58,278 bases of DNA, taken from positions 1 to 58,278 of the forward strand of contig JAIBAK010000019.1 of NCBI GenBank assembly GCA_019695215.1. Direction: 5' to 3'. Positions 34,341-42,452 of the stretch are shown in pieces (positions within the stretch are counted from its first letter, which is position 1; each line of letters begins with the position of its first letter). The notes under the pieces are model-generated. The model was not told where the DNA came from and ran no database searches. It worked only from the letters and a program-made list of their open reading frames with translations. The DNA comes from Bacteroidia bacterium (GTDB lineage Bacteria > Bacteroidota > Bacteroidia > UKL13-3). Made by a program: the position numbers and the translations under genes.

Positions 34341-34856
34341 ATGAGCCACATAAAACTCCTTTTACTACTTGCCTCCCTTAGCTGCCTTAGCCTGCATTGC
34401 AAAAAAGAAAGCGAAGAAGATAAACTGCCCCCTGCTACCGCAAGTGGTAAACAAACTTTTGGATGTAAAGTAAACGGAAAAAACTGGATTGGCGATGAAT
34501 TCTATTCTAAGGCTGAATACTGGCAGGGGAGGATTGGAATTGATGGTGTGCAAGGGGATGGCTTTGACCCTGATGCTGTTATTACAATCGGAGTCGTAGG
34601 TTACTCTATAACCAAACCAGGTTATTATGAGTTTAATTATGACGATCCGGCAATAAGGTGCTATGTCTTTTCTAAAATAAATAAGATATCTTACGAGCTT
34701 GATTACTGCCTCGGAGGTAAAGCCGCGTTAAATATTACCCGGTTTGATACCATACAAGGTTACATATCCGGTCAGTTTAATTTTGTTGCCTGCAATAAAG
34801 AAAAAACTTCTTATATCATCGTAACCGAAGGTCGTTTCGATTTTAAATATAAATAA
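34341..34856 (+). CDS. Lipoprotein A3 of the array
   Basis: 171 residues, closest to A2: identical signal region, GKQTFGCKVNGKNWIG, ELDYCLGGKAALNITRF and a shared C-terminus. It differs from A2 mostly at residues ~52-120, the same variable segment in which A1 and A4 differ from each other, which suggests that this is the specificity-bearing part. After 40 bases it is followed by B3, a hydrolase paralogue of 253 residues. Expected to be an outer-membrane lipoprotein. Function unknown. Confidence 0.8.
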   Translation: MSHIKLLLLLASLSCLSLHCKKESEEDKLPPATASGKQTFGCKVNGKNWIGDEFYSKAEYWQGRIGIDGVQGDGFDPDAVITIGVVGYSITKPGYYEFNYDDPAIRCYVFSKINKISYELDYCLGGKAALNITRFDTIQGYISGQFNFVACNKEKTSYIIVTEGRFDFKYK

Positions 34857-34896
34857 ATTTTACAGTATTTTTTATCCTTTACTAAATCTAAATCCT

Positions 34897-35658
34897 ATGC
34901 ATAAACTGTTAAAATCAACACTCTTTACTGTACTTTTTATTTTGGTATTCATTCAAAAAAATTGGGCGCAAACTTTTGAGGTAACCGATTCAAATGAATT
35001 TGACTTAACCTTTGATGTGATGGTTGACTCTTGTTTGGCTAATCTGAATGTAGATTCTATTCCTACGGGTCTACTTTTAGAAAAGGCTTTTCAAACAGCC
35101 GACCCCGGATATTTTACCGGATTTCTTACTGACAGCAATGTGGCCGACCATTTTACATGGAGGTGTTTGTACGGTACCATGCGAAGGGCTTTTATGGATA
35201 CTACATTGGCTTTCGATTCATTAGGCATTGCAATGGACACCATTCAACATCATTACCTTGATTCTGGAATTATCCCTATCTCTGTACTCAATTATCAGTA
35301 CGCCACCATAAAAGAAAATGCCCTTGAAGAAGGGATGCTTTATTTTAACGGCATTCAATTGTACGATGATACCGGGCGTACAGAAAGCCCCTATGAAACC
35401 CATACCTGTTTTGTGGCGGCTACCGGTGTTGCCGATCCCGGCAGTGATGAGGTAATATTTGCCCTGCCTGCTTATTTATATACCAGCAACGATACCAGAA
35501 CTGTTGACTATATTGAAATAGATTTTGCAGACGGTGAAGGATGGCAAAACGGGCATTGGGGCGATATATTTTCAGTTGACTACAACACAACCGATACGGA
35601 TTATGTAATTAAACTGCGCCTCCATTTTACCAACACCTGTGCTTTCCTTAGTCTATGA
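34897..35658 (+). CDS. Truncated secreted-hydrolase paralogue B3
   Basis: 253 residues with signal peptide (cleaved near NWAQ-T). It matches B4 through its N-terminal domain: VPTG/IPTGLLLEKAF, YGTMRRAFMDTT, NPYETHTCF/SPYETHTCF, and DYIEIDFADGEGWQ. It ends just where B4 continues into the lipase domain (B4: LRVHLEDDAILES; B3: LRLHF then NTCAFLSL). The last codons overlap a perfect palindrome (35645-35665). No GSSMG lipase motif and no T9SS tail. It retains a complete-looking N-terminal domain, so unlike B1 it could fold and be functional, e.g. as a decoy or periplasmic partner. Confidence 0.75.
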   Translation: MHKLLKSTLFTVLFILVFIQKNWAQTFEVTDSNEFDLTFDVMVDSCLANLNVDSIPTGLLLEKAFQTADPGYFTGFLTDSNVADHFTWRCLYGTMRRAFMDTTLAFDSLGIAMDTIQHHYLDSGIIPISVLNYQYATIKENALEEGMLYFNGIQLYDDTGRTESPYETHTCFVAATGVADPGSDEVIFALPAYLYTSNDTRTVDYIEIDFADGEGWQNGHWGDIFSVDYNTTDTDYVIKLRLHFTNTCAFLSL

Positions 35659-35665
35659 CTAAGGA
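35645..35665 (+). terminator. Palindrome over the B3 stop codon
   Basis: TCCTTAGTC, TAT, GACTAAGGA: perfect 9-bp arms enclosing the TGA (35656-35658). It marks the point at which B3 loses similarity to B4, and may act as a transcription stop although no T-tract follows. Confidence 0.45.
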
Positions 35666-35714
35666 GTTAATTGTAAATTACCCTTTAGGGTAAAAATAAT
35701 TAATCCACTTATTG

Positions 35715-35747
35715 TTTGCTTTTGCAAAATTTTATACCTTACCTTTG
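35715..35747 (+). promoter_or_regulatory. Promoter of lipoprotein unit 4
   Basis: TTTG (35715-35718), 21-base spacer, TACCTTTG (35740-35747); same leader. It drives A4 and probably the full-length lipase gene. Confidence 0.75.
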
Positions 35748-35767
35748 AATAAACAAAACCCGCTGCT

Positions 35768-36298
35768 ATGAGCCATATAAAATTACTCCTGCTACTTGCC
35801 TCCCTTAGCTGCCTAAACCTGCATTGCAAAAAAGAAAGCGAATTGGATAAACTACCACCAGCTACTACTACAGGTAAACAAACTTTTGGCTGCCTAATTA
35901 ATGGCAAAGCTTGGCCTATTGGAGTTAAAGGAAGCCACCTTTGGGTTGTAAATTATCAAAATCGTCAAATCGATGTGGGGTATTATATCAAAGATTCACC
36001 ATTTGCTTTTACAGATAAAGAATGGGTAAGCATTACCTTAAAAAAAGTAAATAAACCTGGGTATTATTTGGTTTCTCTAGATGGGGTTTCTGAGTGTTCT
36101 ATTTCAATTGGAAGCATAAATGATTCTTATTTTTCATCAGATAATGTCAATAAGAACGCCTACGCTTCAATTCTAATCACCAGATTAGACAGTATCAATC
36201 ATTTTTTATCCGGCACTTTCGAGTTCAGTTTATTCAATGAGTCGGGTACCTCGCAGGTAAAGGTGAGTTCAGGCCGTTTCGATTTTAACTATCCATAA
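35768..36298 (+). CDS. Lipoprotein A4, partner of the full-length lipase gene
   Basis: 176 residues. Signal as in A1-A3 (MSHIKLLLLLASLSCLNLHC), then GKQTFGCLINGKAWPIG and an end reading VSSGRFDFNYP. Subtype as A1: both share INGKAWP, GYYIKD and the EW-V motif near the middle. This is the only lipoprotein followed by an intact hydrolase gene (26-base gap, no promoter between), so it is the best candidate for a cognate partner, chaperone or immunity protein of that enzyme. Nothing in the sequence proves this. Confidence 0.8.
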   Translation: MSHIKLLLLLASLSCLNLHCKKESELDKLPPATTTGKQTFGCLINGKAWPIGVKGSHLWVVNYQNRQIDVGYYIKDSPFAFTDKEWVSITLKKVNKPGYYLVSLDGVSECSISIGSINDSYFSSDNVNKNAYASILITRLDSINHFLSGTFEFSLFNESGTSQVKVSSGRFDFNYP

Positions 36299-36324
36299 TT
36301 ACAATAACCTAATCATGTATTTAT

Positions 36325-39300
36325 ATGAAAAAAATTCTTAGCCTTTGCTTTGTGGCATACTTTATTAATTTAGGGTATGCTTTTGGTCAAAATGATTCTT
36401 TGTTCAAAGATTCTACCATTAATGTTTCCTTCGCTAAAATGATTGATTCCTGCTTTAAACATGTGGATTTATCTCAAGTGCCCACAGGTTTACTGATGGA
36501 AAAAGCCTCTACTTCTGTTGACTTAGCAGCATTTACAGGTCAGGTTACGGATAGTATTGATGCCAGCATTTATTTACTAAGAAGGGTTTACGGAACATTG
36601 CACAGAGCATCTGTTGACACAAATGTGGTTAAGGACACGGTGGATTTAGAATTGTTGGTTGATACGATGCAGCACTATCTTTCAAGCGGCAAGGTACCCA
36701 TAGCCATTATTAATTATAAATATTCGTGTATTAAAGAAAATGCATTTGATAATAATCTTCTGAGAATGGAAGGTGTTGAACTGTTTGATGTGGATGAGCG
36801 CGAAGAAAATCCATACGAAACGCATACCTGTTTTATTGCGTCTGCTGCTTTACACATTGTTGATACAACTGTGGTAAGTTTTATTTTTCCGGAGCATCTT
36901 TACCTTAGCAACGATAGTAGGGCGGTTGATTTTTTGGAAGTCGATTTTGGTGATGGACAGGGTTGGCAAACAGTACATTTTGAGGATGAAGTAAATATTG
37001 ATTATGATTCGGCACGTATGGTACAAATGAAGCTAAGGGTACATTTGGAAGACGATGCTATTTTGGAATCAACATATCCTATAAAAATTGAAGAAAATGT
37101 TTTTTTAATCGGAGAAAACTCCCTTGATTTTAATGAGTACTATTTTTTCATTTCCGATACAACTTTTGAAGGGGGTACTGGTTCAGCCCACGTATTTATA
37201 CACTATGCCTGTAGTAATACGGAGAAAAAAATACGGAGGCCATTTATTTTTGCCGGAGGGTTTCACTCGCCAAAAGAAGTGTATGAAGCAGCAGCTTTTA
37301 AAGGGCCGGTTATTGGGCAAGGCTTTTGGCAAAAAATTAAAGAGGCAGATAAAAGTAACAATGTTATTTATCCACTTATTCTTAGTCAAGAATATGACCT
37401 TATCTATGTAGATTTTGTTAAAACCACCGATTATATTCAACGCAATGCCTATGTTTTAGAGAAAATAATAAATTGGGTAAATAACGAAAAAAGGGCTAAC
37501 GGATCCATCGCACAGAATATCGTTTTTGGAAGTAGTATGGGTGGTTTGGTGGCTCGGTATGCTTTAGGGCATATGCACCAAATGCATTTAAATGATTTAG
37601 CACATAAACCAGACCACGATACCCGAGTTTATTACTCTCATGATTCACCACATCGTGGAGTAAATGCACCACTTGGTAAACAGGCAATGGTTAAAGGATT
37701 ATATAATTATTTTTTTACGCTCAATCATTTTTCAACTAAAGAAATACCGGATGTATTCTGGGACTATGAAGCAATTTCATGCATCTCTGTGCAACAAATG
37801 TTGATTAACAATATTTTTCAAAATTCGTTGCATACAAATTTCTATAATGACTTAAATTCCGTTGCCGACTTTGATAACTTAGGGTGCAAATCGGTAGCTA
37901 TTAGCAATGGATCAGGCACTGGGGTTGGGCAAGGTGTAGGGGTATATGGTACATTTAATTGGGTTCCGCTCTTGCCCGGATCATTAATTATGGAGTATAA
38001 CTACGGGTCAAAGAATATTTGGGGTAAATCAAGTAGAAACGATATTTTCCATATATGGGCTGTTCCGGATGCAACTTCTGCTCTCACTTCAACAAAAGTA
38101 TTCGATGGTTACATTTTGAATAAAATTAATAATCAGGTATTGTTTCCTTACTATTTTATATCAAATGCAACACAATGGAATGGGCTTGATGGAATGCCGG
38201 GTAGTTTAGGTGGCAGCAATGCGGGAGAACTTTCTGCACCAAATATTATTGGGTCGTTGTTGCATAAGCCAAGTCTTTATGCTGATTTCCCCTATCAATG
38301 TTTTATTCCCTCAATTAGTTCTACTGCACTTAACCCTTCAATTACAAGTTACACTTATCAAGTAAATAGTCACAGGAATGATGTAACCTTCAAACGTTTC
38401 ATCACGCATGACGATGTTAACTCAAGCATCTCGTATAAAAATTGGTTCCACATAAATTTTAACGAAAATAATGCCCAAATTTTTGAAGAAGAAATGCTTG
38501 AAATGGCACCTGCTACCATTGCTGTAAATAATGCCTATAACTACGGTGCCCCTATAAGCGATTGGATAGGCACCACTACTGTAAACGGAACACTATCTAT
38601 TAATAAAGATGAGATTGTTGGCCCCGGGCATATTACCCTCAGCGAAAATAACCCGCCCATGCCCGATAATACCGTTTATCGGGTAGAAACATTGCGGCAC
38701 AACCAATGCTCAACGACCACCGTTACCATCACGGTAAACGGTAACCTTGAACTTGGTGATGAAAACACATCGAGAAGCGGAGAGCTGATTATTCACTCGG
38801 GATCAAAGGTTATTTTAGAAGATGACTCGTACCTGAAAATTTACAACAACTCAAAATTAGTAATAGAAGAAGGAGCCGAACTAAAAATTGTAGGCACCCC
38901 GCATATTTTACTGGGTGATGCCAGTTCGGTAATTGAAATACACGGCAAGTTAACCTTAGATGCCAATGCTCAACTAAATATTACCAGCACCAGCAACGGG
39001 CATATTGTTTTCAACTGCCCAACGGGCAGCTACTGCAATACCGATATTGGCAGCAATGCCGAAATAAACATTACCGGAAACAATCGAGAGGATAAAGTAA
39101 TAAAAATTACAGGTAAAGGATTACACCTGCAGGATTTGGAGAATTTTGCCGTAACCACCGGAACCATAGAACTTGGCAATAATACCGAATTGATTATTGA
39201 TAAATCGCTGCATTTAGATTTAGTTAAAATCACCCAAACCAGCAACAACACCCAATACCACCAGGGTGTCACTATCAACAGTCAGCAGGGCAGTGATGAA

Positions 39301-40362
39301 GTAACCATTACCGGTTGCCTGTTTGAATATGCCGAAACCGGATTGACCAAAAGCAGTACCTGCAACCTAAGTTTATTAACTTTAGAAACCACCGCCTTTG
39401 CCAATTGCAGCACGGGTCTTTACACTGTGGGCAATGCCTGCAATTTAAATGAAGTGCGATTTGATGATTGCGTTACTAACGGGTGGCTTGCCGAAGACAT
39501 GACTGCCACCAGTAATGTAAAAACCTATTCCGATGGAAACGGCACAGCCATTAATTACACCGGAAATTCATCAGCCAACCTGTATGTGTATGAATCAACA
39601 TTTGCCAATAATAATTTGGCTCTATCGGCCACCGGAGCCCATGTTTTAGCAGCGCAATGCAATCATTTTGTAAGTAACACGAACGATGTATATAAATCAA
39701 GTGGCAGCCTGTACCTTGACGGTAGCCATGGTTTTACCCCAGCAGGAGGAGGCAGCACTGTTTATGGAGGAAACAATACGTTTGATAACACCGCCACCTA
39801 TAGCATCAACATGTCATCGGTGAGCAACCTGTATGTGCAGGGGCAAAATTTATTTACTTACAGTGTAACCCCAACTAAAATTTTCACGGGGACCCTAAGT
39901 GGTTCAACCCTGGCATTGGATAACAATCAATGGTCAATTTACGATGGGAGCACCACCCAAAACAGTATGTATGCAGGTATGTGGGGAGTAAGCGGAGTTA
40001 GTTGGTCTGACACGTATGACTGGACAGGTTCGGCCTGCAGCAGTTACTGGAACGGATACATTGCCATCCCATCCATATTCAGCGCACCCGAAACAGAACT
40101 AAAATCAGTAACCACAAAAAACATTTTTGTTATTTACCCCAACCCAACAGATAAACTGCTGCACGTACAATGCACCGCACAAAACAGCAACTACACCCTC
40201 AAAGCCATTGATATGACAGGTAGAATCATTTACTTGAAACCAACTACAAGCAACAGCCAAACCCAAAGTTTTGATGTATCACATCTGGCAGCGGGGTTGT
40301 ATCAGGTAATGGTAGAACAAAACGGGGTGATATTGGCTAAAGAAAAAGTGGTTATTGAATAA
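36325..40362 (+). CDS. T9SS-exported lipase/esterase with beta-helix region (B4)
   Basis: 1,345 residues. Signal peptide (to ~GQ at 22); an N-terminal domain (~25-260) shared with B1 and B3; an alpha/beta-hydrolase of the PGAP1/lipase sort (~300-620) with FGSSMGGLVARYALG (nucleophile S404) and SHDSPHRGVNAP; then, from ~760, a right-handed parallel-beta-helix-like region with Asn/Gly-rich strands (NGNLELGD, SGELIIHSGSKVIL); and a type A T9SS sorting domain (IYPNPTDKLLHVQ, ending EKVVIE). It should be a surface-attached or released enzyme cleaving esters; the substrate is unknown. Base composition changes from A+T-rich in the lipase half to clearly richer in C in the beta-helix half. Followed by a strong terminator. 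Confidence 0.85.
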   Translation: MKKILSLCFVAYFINLGYAFGQNDSLFKDSTINVSFAKMIDSCFKHVDLSQVPTGLLMEKASTSVDLAAFTGQVTDSIDASIYLLRRVYGTLHRASVDTNVVKDTVDLELLVDTMQHYLSSGKVPIAIINYKYSCIKENAFDNNLLRMEGVELFDVDEREENPYETHTCFIASAALHIVDTTVVSFIFPEHLYLSNDSRAVDFLEVDFGDGQGWQTVHFEDEVNIDYDSARMVQMKLRVHLEDDAILESTYPIKIEENVFLIGENSLDFNEYYFFISDTTFEGGTGSAHVFIHYACSNTEKKIRRPFIFAGGFHSPKEVYEAAAFKGPVIGQGFWQKIKEADKSNNVIYPLILSQEYDLIYVDFVKTTDYIQRNAYVLEKIINWVNNEKRANGSIAQNIVFGSSMGGLVARYALGHMHQMHLNDLAHKPDHDTRVYYSHDSPHRGVNAPLGKQAMVKGLYNYFFTLNHFSTKEIPDVFWDYEAISCISVQQMLINNIFQNSLHTNFYNDLNSVADFDNLGCKSVAISNGSGTGVGQGVGVYGTFNWVPLLPGSLIMEYNYGSKNIWGKSSRNDIFHIWAVPDATSALTSTKVFDGYILNKINNQVLFPYYFISNATQWNGLDGMPGSLGGSNAGELSAPNIIGSLLHKPSLYADFPYQCFIPSISSTALNPSITSYTYQVNSHRNDVTFKRFITHDDVNSSISYKNWFHINFNENNAQIFEEEMLEMAPATIAVNNAYNYGAPISDWIGTTTVNGTLSINKDEIVGPGHITLSENNPPMPDNTVYRVETLRHNQCSTTTVTITVNGNLELGDENTSRSGELIIHSGSKVILEDDSYLKIYNNSKLVIEEGAELKIVGTPHILLGDASSVIEIHGKLTLDANAQLNITSTSNGHIVFNCPTGSYCNTDIGSNAEINITGNNREDKVIKITGKGLHLQDLENFAVTTGTIELGNNTELIIDKSLHLDLVKITQTSNNTQYHQGVTINSQQGSDEVTITGCLFEYAETGLTKSSTCNLSLLTLETTAFANCSTGLYTVGNACNLNEVRFDDCVTNGWLAEDMTATSNVKTYSDGNGTAINYTGNSSANLYVYESTFANNNLALSATGAHVLAAQCNHFVSNTNDVYKSSGSLYLDGSHGFTPAGGGSTVYGGNNTFDNTATYSINMSSVSNLYVQGQNLFTYSVTPTKIFTGTLSGSTLALDNNQWSIYDGSTTQNSMYAGMWGVSGVSWSDTYDWTGSACSSYWNGYIAIPSIFSAPETELKSVTTKNIFVIYPNPTDKLLHVQCTAQNSNYTLKAIDMTGRIIYLKPTTSNSQTQSFDVSHLAAGLYQVMVEQNGVILAKEKVVIE

Positions 40363-40386
40363 CAAATAATCCCATTTGTCAAAACA

Positions 40387-40425
40387 AAAAAACACCGCAA
40401 CAGCTAAACCGTGGCGGTGTTTTTT
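40387..40425. terminator. Bidirectional terminator
   Basis: 12-bp arms AAAAAACACCGC and GCGGTGTTTTTT, giving a T-tract on either strand. Separates the lipase gene (+) from the citrate synthase gene (-). Confidence 0.85.
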
Positions 40426-40442
40426 ATGCAATCAACTTCTTA

Positions 40443-41762
40443 TTAGTTGGAAGGAGTAACCGCAGCAATTTTCTTTTTCAGCCAGTCAACCGTAACTGAT
40501 TTAGGGCGCTCAATTTGTAATCCCATAGCGCGATCCCACAACAGCGATGCCAGTACACCCAACGCACGCGATACCCCAAACATCACCGTGTAGTAATCCG
40601 ATTCGGTTAATCCGAAATGAACCAACAAGGCACCCGAGTGGGCATCAACATTGGGCCACGGATTTTTGATTTTGCCCGTTCCTTCCAAAATGGGAGGGGC
40701 TACTTCATAAATGCGCCATACAATATTCACTAATTCGTCATCGGGCATATACGTTTTGGCAAAATCCTGCTGAGCAGTAAAACGCGGGTCGGTTTTGCGC
40801 AACACTGCATGTCCGTATCCCGGAACTACCTGACCCGAGGCAAGTGTTTTCTTGATAAACTCAGCAATTTGTTCTTTGCTAGGTAAGCCACCGCCCAGTT
40901 CTGCGCGCATATGCTGCACCCAGCGAATCACTTCCTGATTGGCTAACCCGTGTAGTGGTCCGGCCAGTCCGTTCATGGCTGCCGCAAAACACAGGTAAGG
41001 GTCGCTAAGTGCCGAGCCTACTAAGTGTGTAGTATGTGCCGATACGTTTCCTCCTTCGTGGTCGCTGTGAATGGTAAGGTACAGGCGCATCAGTTTATAA
41101 AACACCAAATTGTCAAAACCAAGCATATGGGCATAGTTGGCTGCCCAGTCCAATTTCGGATCGGGTTCAATATGCTCACCGTTTTTGTATGTTCTGCGAT
41201 AAATGTAAGCCGCTACCCTTGGCAGGCGGGCAATCAGATTCATCACATCTTCATACATCGGATCCCAGTAATCTTTTTTATTAATGCCATCGCGGTAAGC
41301 TGCCGCAAATACCGATTCGGTTTGCAGGGCCATTACTGCAGTAGTAAACTGGGTCATGGGATGGGTATTGCGCGGTAACGCATCCAGCACATCAAACACA
41401 TGCTTGGGAACAATGCTTCTGCGTGCCCAGTTGTTCGATATATTGTGCGCATCCTCGTAGGTCGGAATTTCGCCAATCAGCATCAGGTAAAAAATACCTT
41501 CGGGCATGGGCTCGGTTCCGCCCGGTACTTTGGGTAGTAACTGCCTCAATTCGGGAATAGAATACCCTCTGAAACGAATACCTTCTTCGGCATCCAATAA
41601 TGAGGTTTCGGTAATGAGTCCTATCATCCCCTTCATGCCGGCATAAACCGACTCCAGGTTGTACGACCCCAATGGCATATTTCCGTGTTCTTTGATGAGT
41701 TGTTTTAGTTCCGCTCCTGCGGGTAAGGCTTTCTCCGCGAATTTATTTTTTAAACTATCCAT
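40443..41762 (-). CDS. gltA: Citrate synthase, eukaryotic-like type
   Basis: Condenses oxaloacetate and acetyl-CoA to citrate, the first step of the TCA cycle. 439 residues. Catalytic motifs are intact: His in GLAGPLHGLANQEV, His in VPGYGHAVLRKTDPR, and Asp in NVDAHSGALL; the substrate-binding LTIHSDHEGGNVSAHT is also present. The sequence resembles the mitochondrial-type enzyme more than the type II GltA of Escherichia coli, which is common in Bacteroidota. Monocistronic, with a bidirectional terminator past the stop. Start at ATG 41762. Confidence 0.96.
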   Translation of the reverse strand: MDSLKNKFAEKALPAGAELKQLIKEHGNMPLGSYNLESVYAGMKGMIGLITETSLLDAEEGIRFRGYSIPELRQLLPKVPGGTEPMPEGIFYLMLIGEIPTYEDAHNISNNWARRSIVPKHVFDVLDALPRNTHPMTQFTTAVMALQTESVFAAAYRDGINKKDYWDPMYEDVMNLIARLPRVAAYIYRRTYKNGEHIEPDPKLDWAANYAHMLGFDNLVFYKLMRLYLTIHSDHEGGNVSAHTTHLVGSALSDPYLCFAAAMNGLAGPLHGLANQEVIRWVQHMRAELGGGLPSKEQIAEFIKKTLASGQVVPGYGHAVLRKTDPRFTAQQDFAKTYMPDDELVNIVWRIYEVAPPILEGTGKIKNPWPNVDAHSGALLVHFGLTESDYYTVMFGVSRALGVLASLLWDRAMGLQIERPKSVTVDWLKKKIAAVTPSN

Positions 41763-41872
41763 GCTGCTGGTGAACGATTAGAGATTCTTTGTGAAAAACA
41801 GGTCGAAATTAATACTGTTTGCCTGAATAGACAATTAAAACGAACGAAAGTTTTGATAAATCTGCAATTAGT

Positions 41873-42241
41873 TTACGAAGCCTGTTCGAGACTTACTTTT
41901 TTTTGCAACAAAAGGATAAAAAACCAACCGATTAGGCCAATACCACCCACAAACAGGGTGAGGGAATACCAAAAGAAGGGCAATTCAAAAAATTCACCCA
42001 ACATCCATGCTGAGTTAGCTGATATCCAGAAGGCAACAGCAAGGTTAGGCAGAAATAAATTTTTGTTTTTGCGGGTTCTCCAGGCTATAATAAAAGCTAC
42101 GGCCAGGGTGGGGGCAATAAGGCAGGTGCCCAAAAGTTTTAACTTCAGCATCCAGCAGGTATCCTTAAATAACCACAACGGAATATGTACATTTTCTAAG
42201 TGGCGTACCCTTTTGTGCGGATGTGGTTTGTTGCTTTGCAT
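41873..42241 (-). CDS. Small three-helix membrane protein
   Basis: 122 residues from ATG 42241 (MQSNKPHPHKRVRHLENVH). Three hydrophobic helices (LLGTCLIAPTLAVAFII, LPNLAVAFWISANSAWML, LTLFVGGIGLIGWFFILLL) and the conserved-looking W-LFKDTCWM segment before the first. It matches a small membrane family found across Bacteroidota with no known function, recalled from its HIPLWLFKDTCW and WISANSAWMLGEFF motifs. The frame continues upstream through the tandem repeat to 42355, but those residues (repeats of WSVDCGL) are translated minisatellite, so the shorter start is chosen. Confidence 0.75.
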   Translation of the reverse strand: MQSNKPHPHKRVRHLENVHIPLWLFKDTCWMLKLKLLGTCLIAPTLAVAFIIAWRTRKNKNLFLPNLAVAFWISANSAWMLGEFFELPFFWYSLTLFVGGIGLIGWFFILLLQKKVSLEQAS

Positions 42242-42273
42242 CTCTGCAAAATAAAGTAAAATTTGGTTTATAG

Positions 42274-42371
42274 TTAACAGACCACAGTCAACAGACCACA
42301 GACCACAGTCAACAGACCACAGACCACAGTCGACAGACCATGGACCGTTGACCATTGACCATCGACCATCG
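42274..42371. repeat. Minisatellite of ~21-base units
   Basis: Units built from ACAGACCACAG and GTCA (14, then 21, 21 bases) followed by a decayed tail of GACCATGGACCGTTGACC-type steps. It lies between the divergent small-membrane-protein and TonB-receptor genes, within the presumed promoter region of both, and is open in the minus frame (WSVDCGL heptads). Confidence 0.8.
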
Positions 42372-42452
42372 CTCCACCAAATACAGCCCCGGGATAAGGA
42401 ATTTGTTTTTATTCCATCTTTCAGCTATGTTGTACTGATTTTTTCTAACCCT

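Noticed and set aside
41853..42254. 133-codon plus-strand frame opposite the small membrane protein
   Set aside because: Antisense shadow of a gene whose membrane helices and conserved motifs are clear.
42274..42371. Tandem repeat as a possible CRISPR array
   Set aside because: The units are contiguous with no unique spacers, and no cas genes are nearby.
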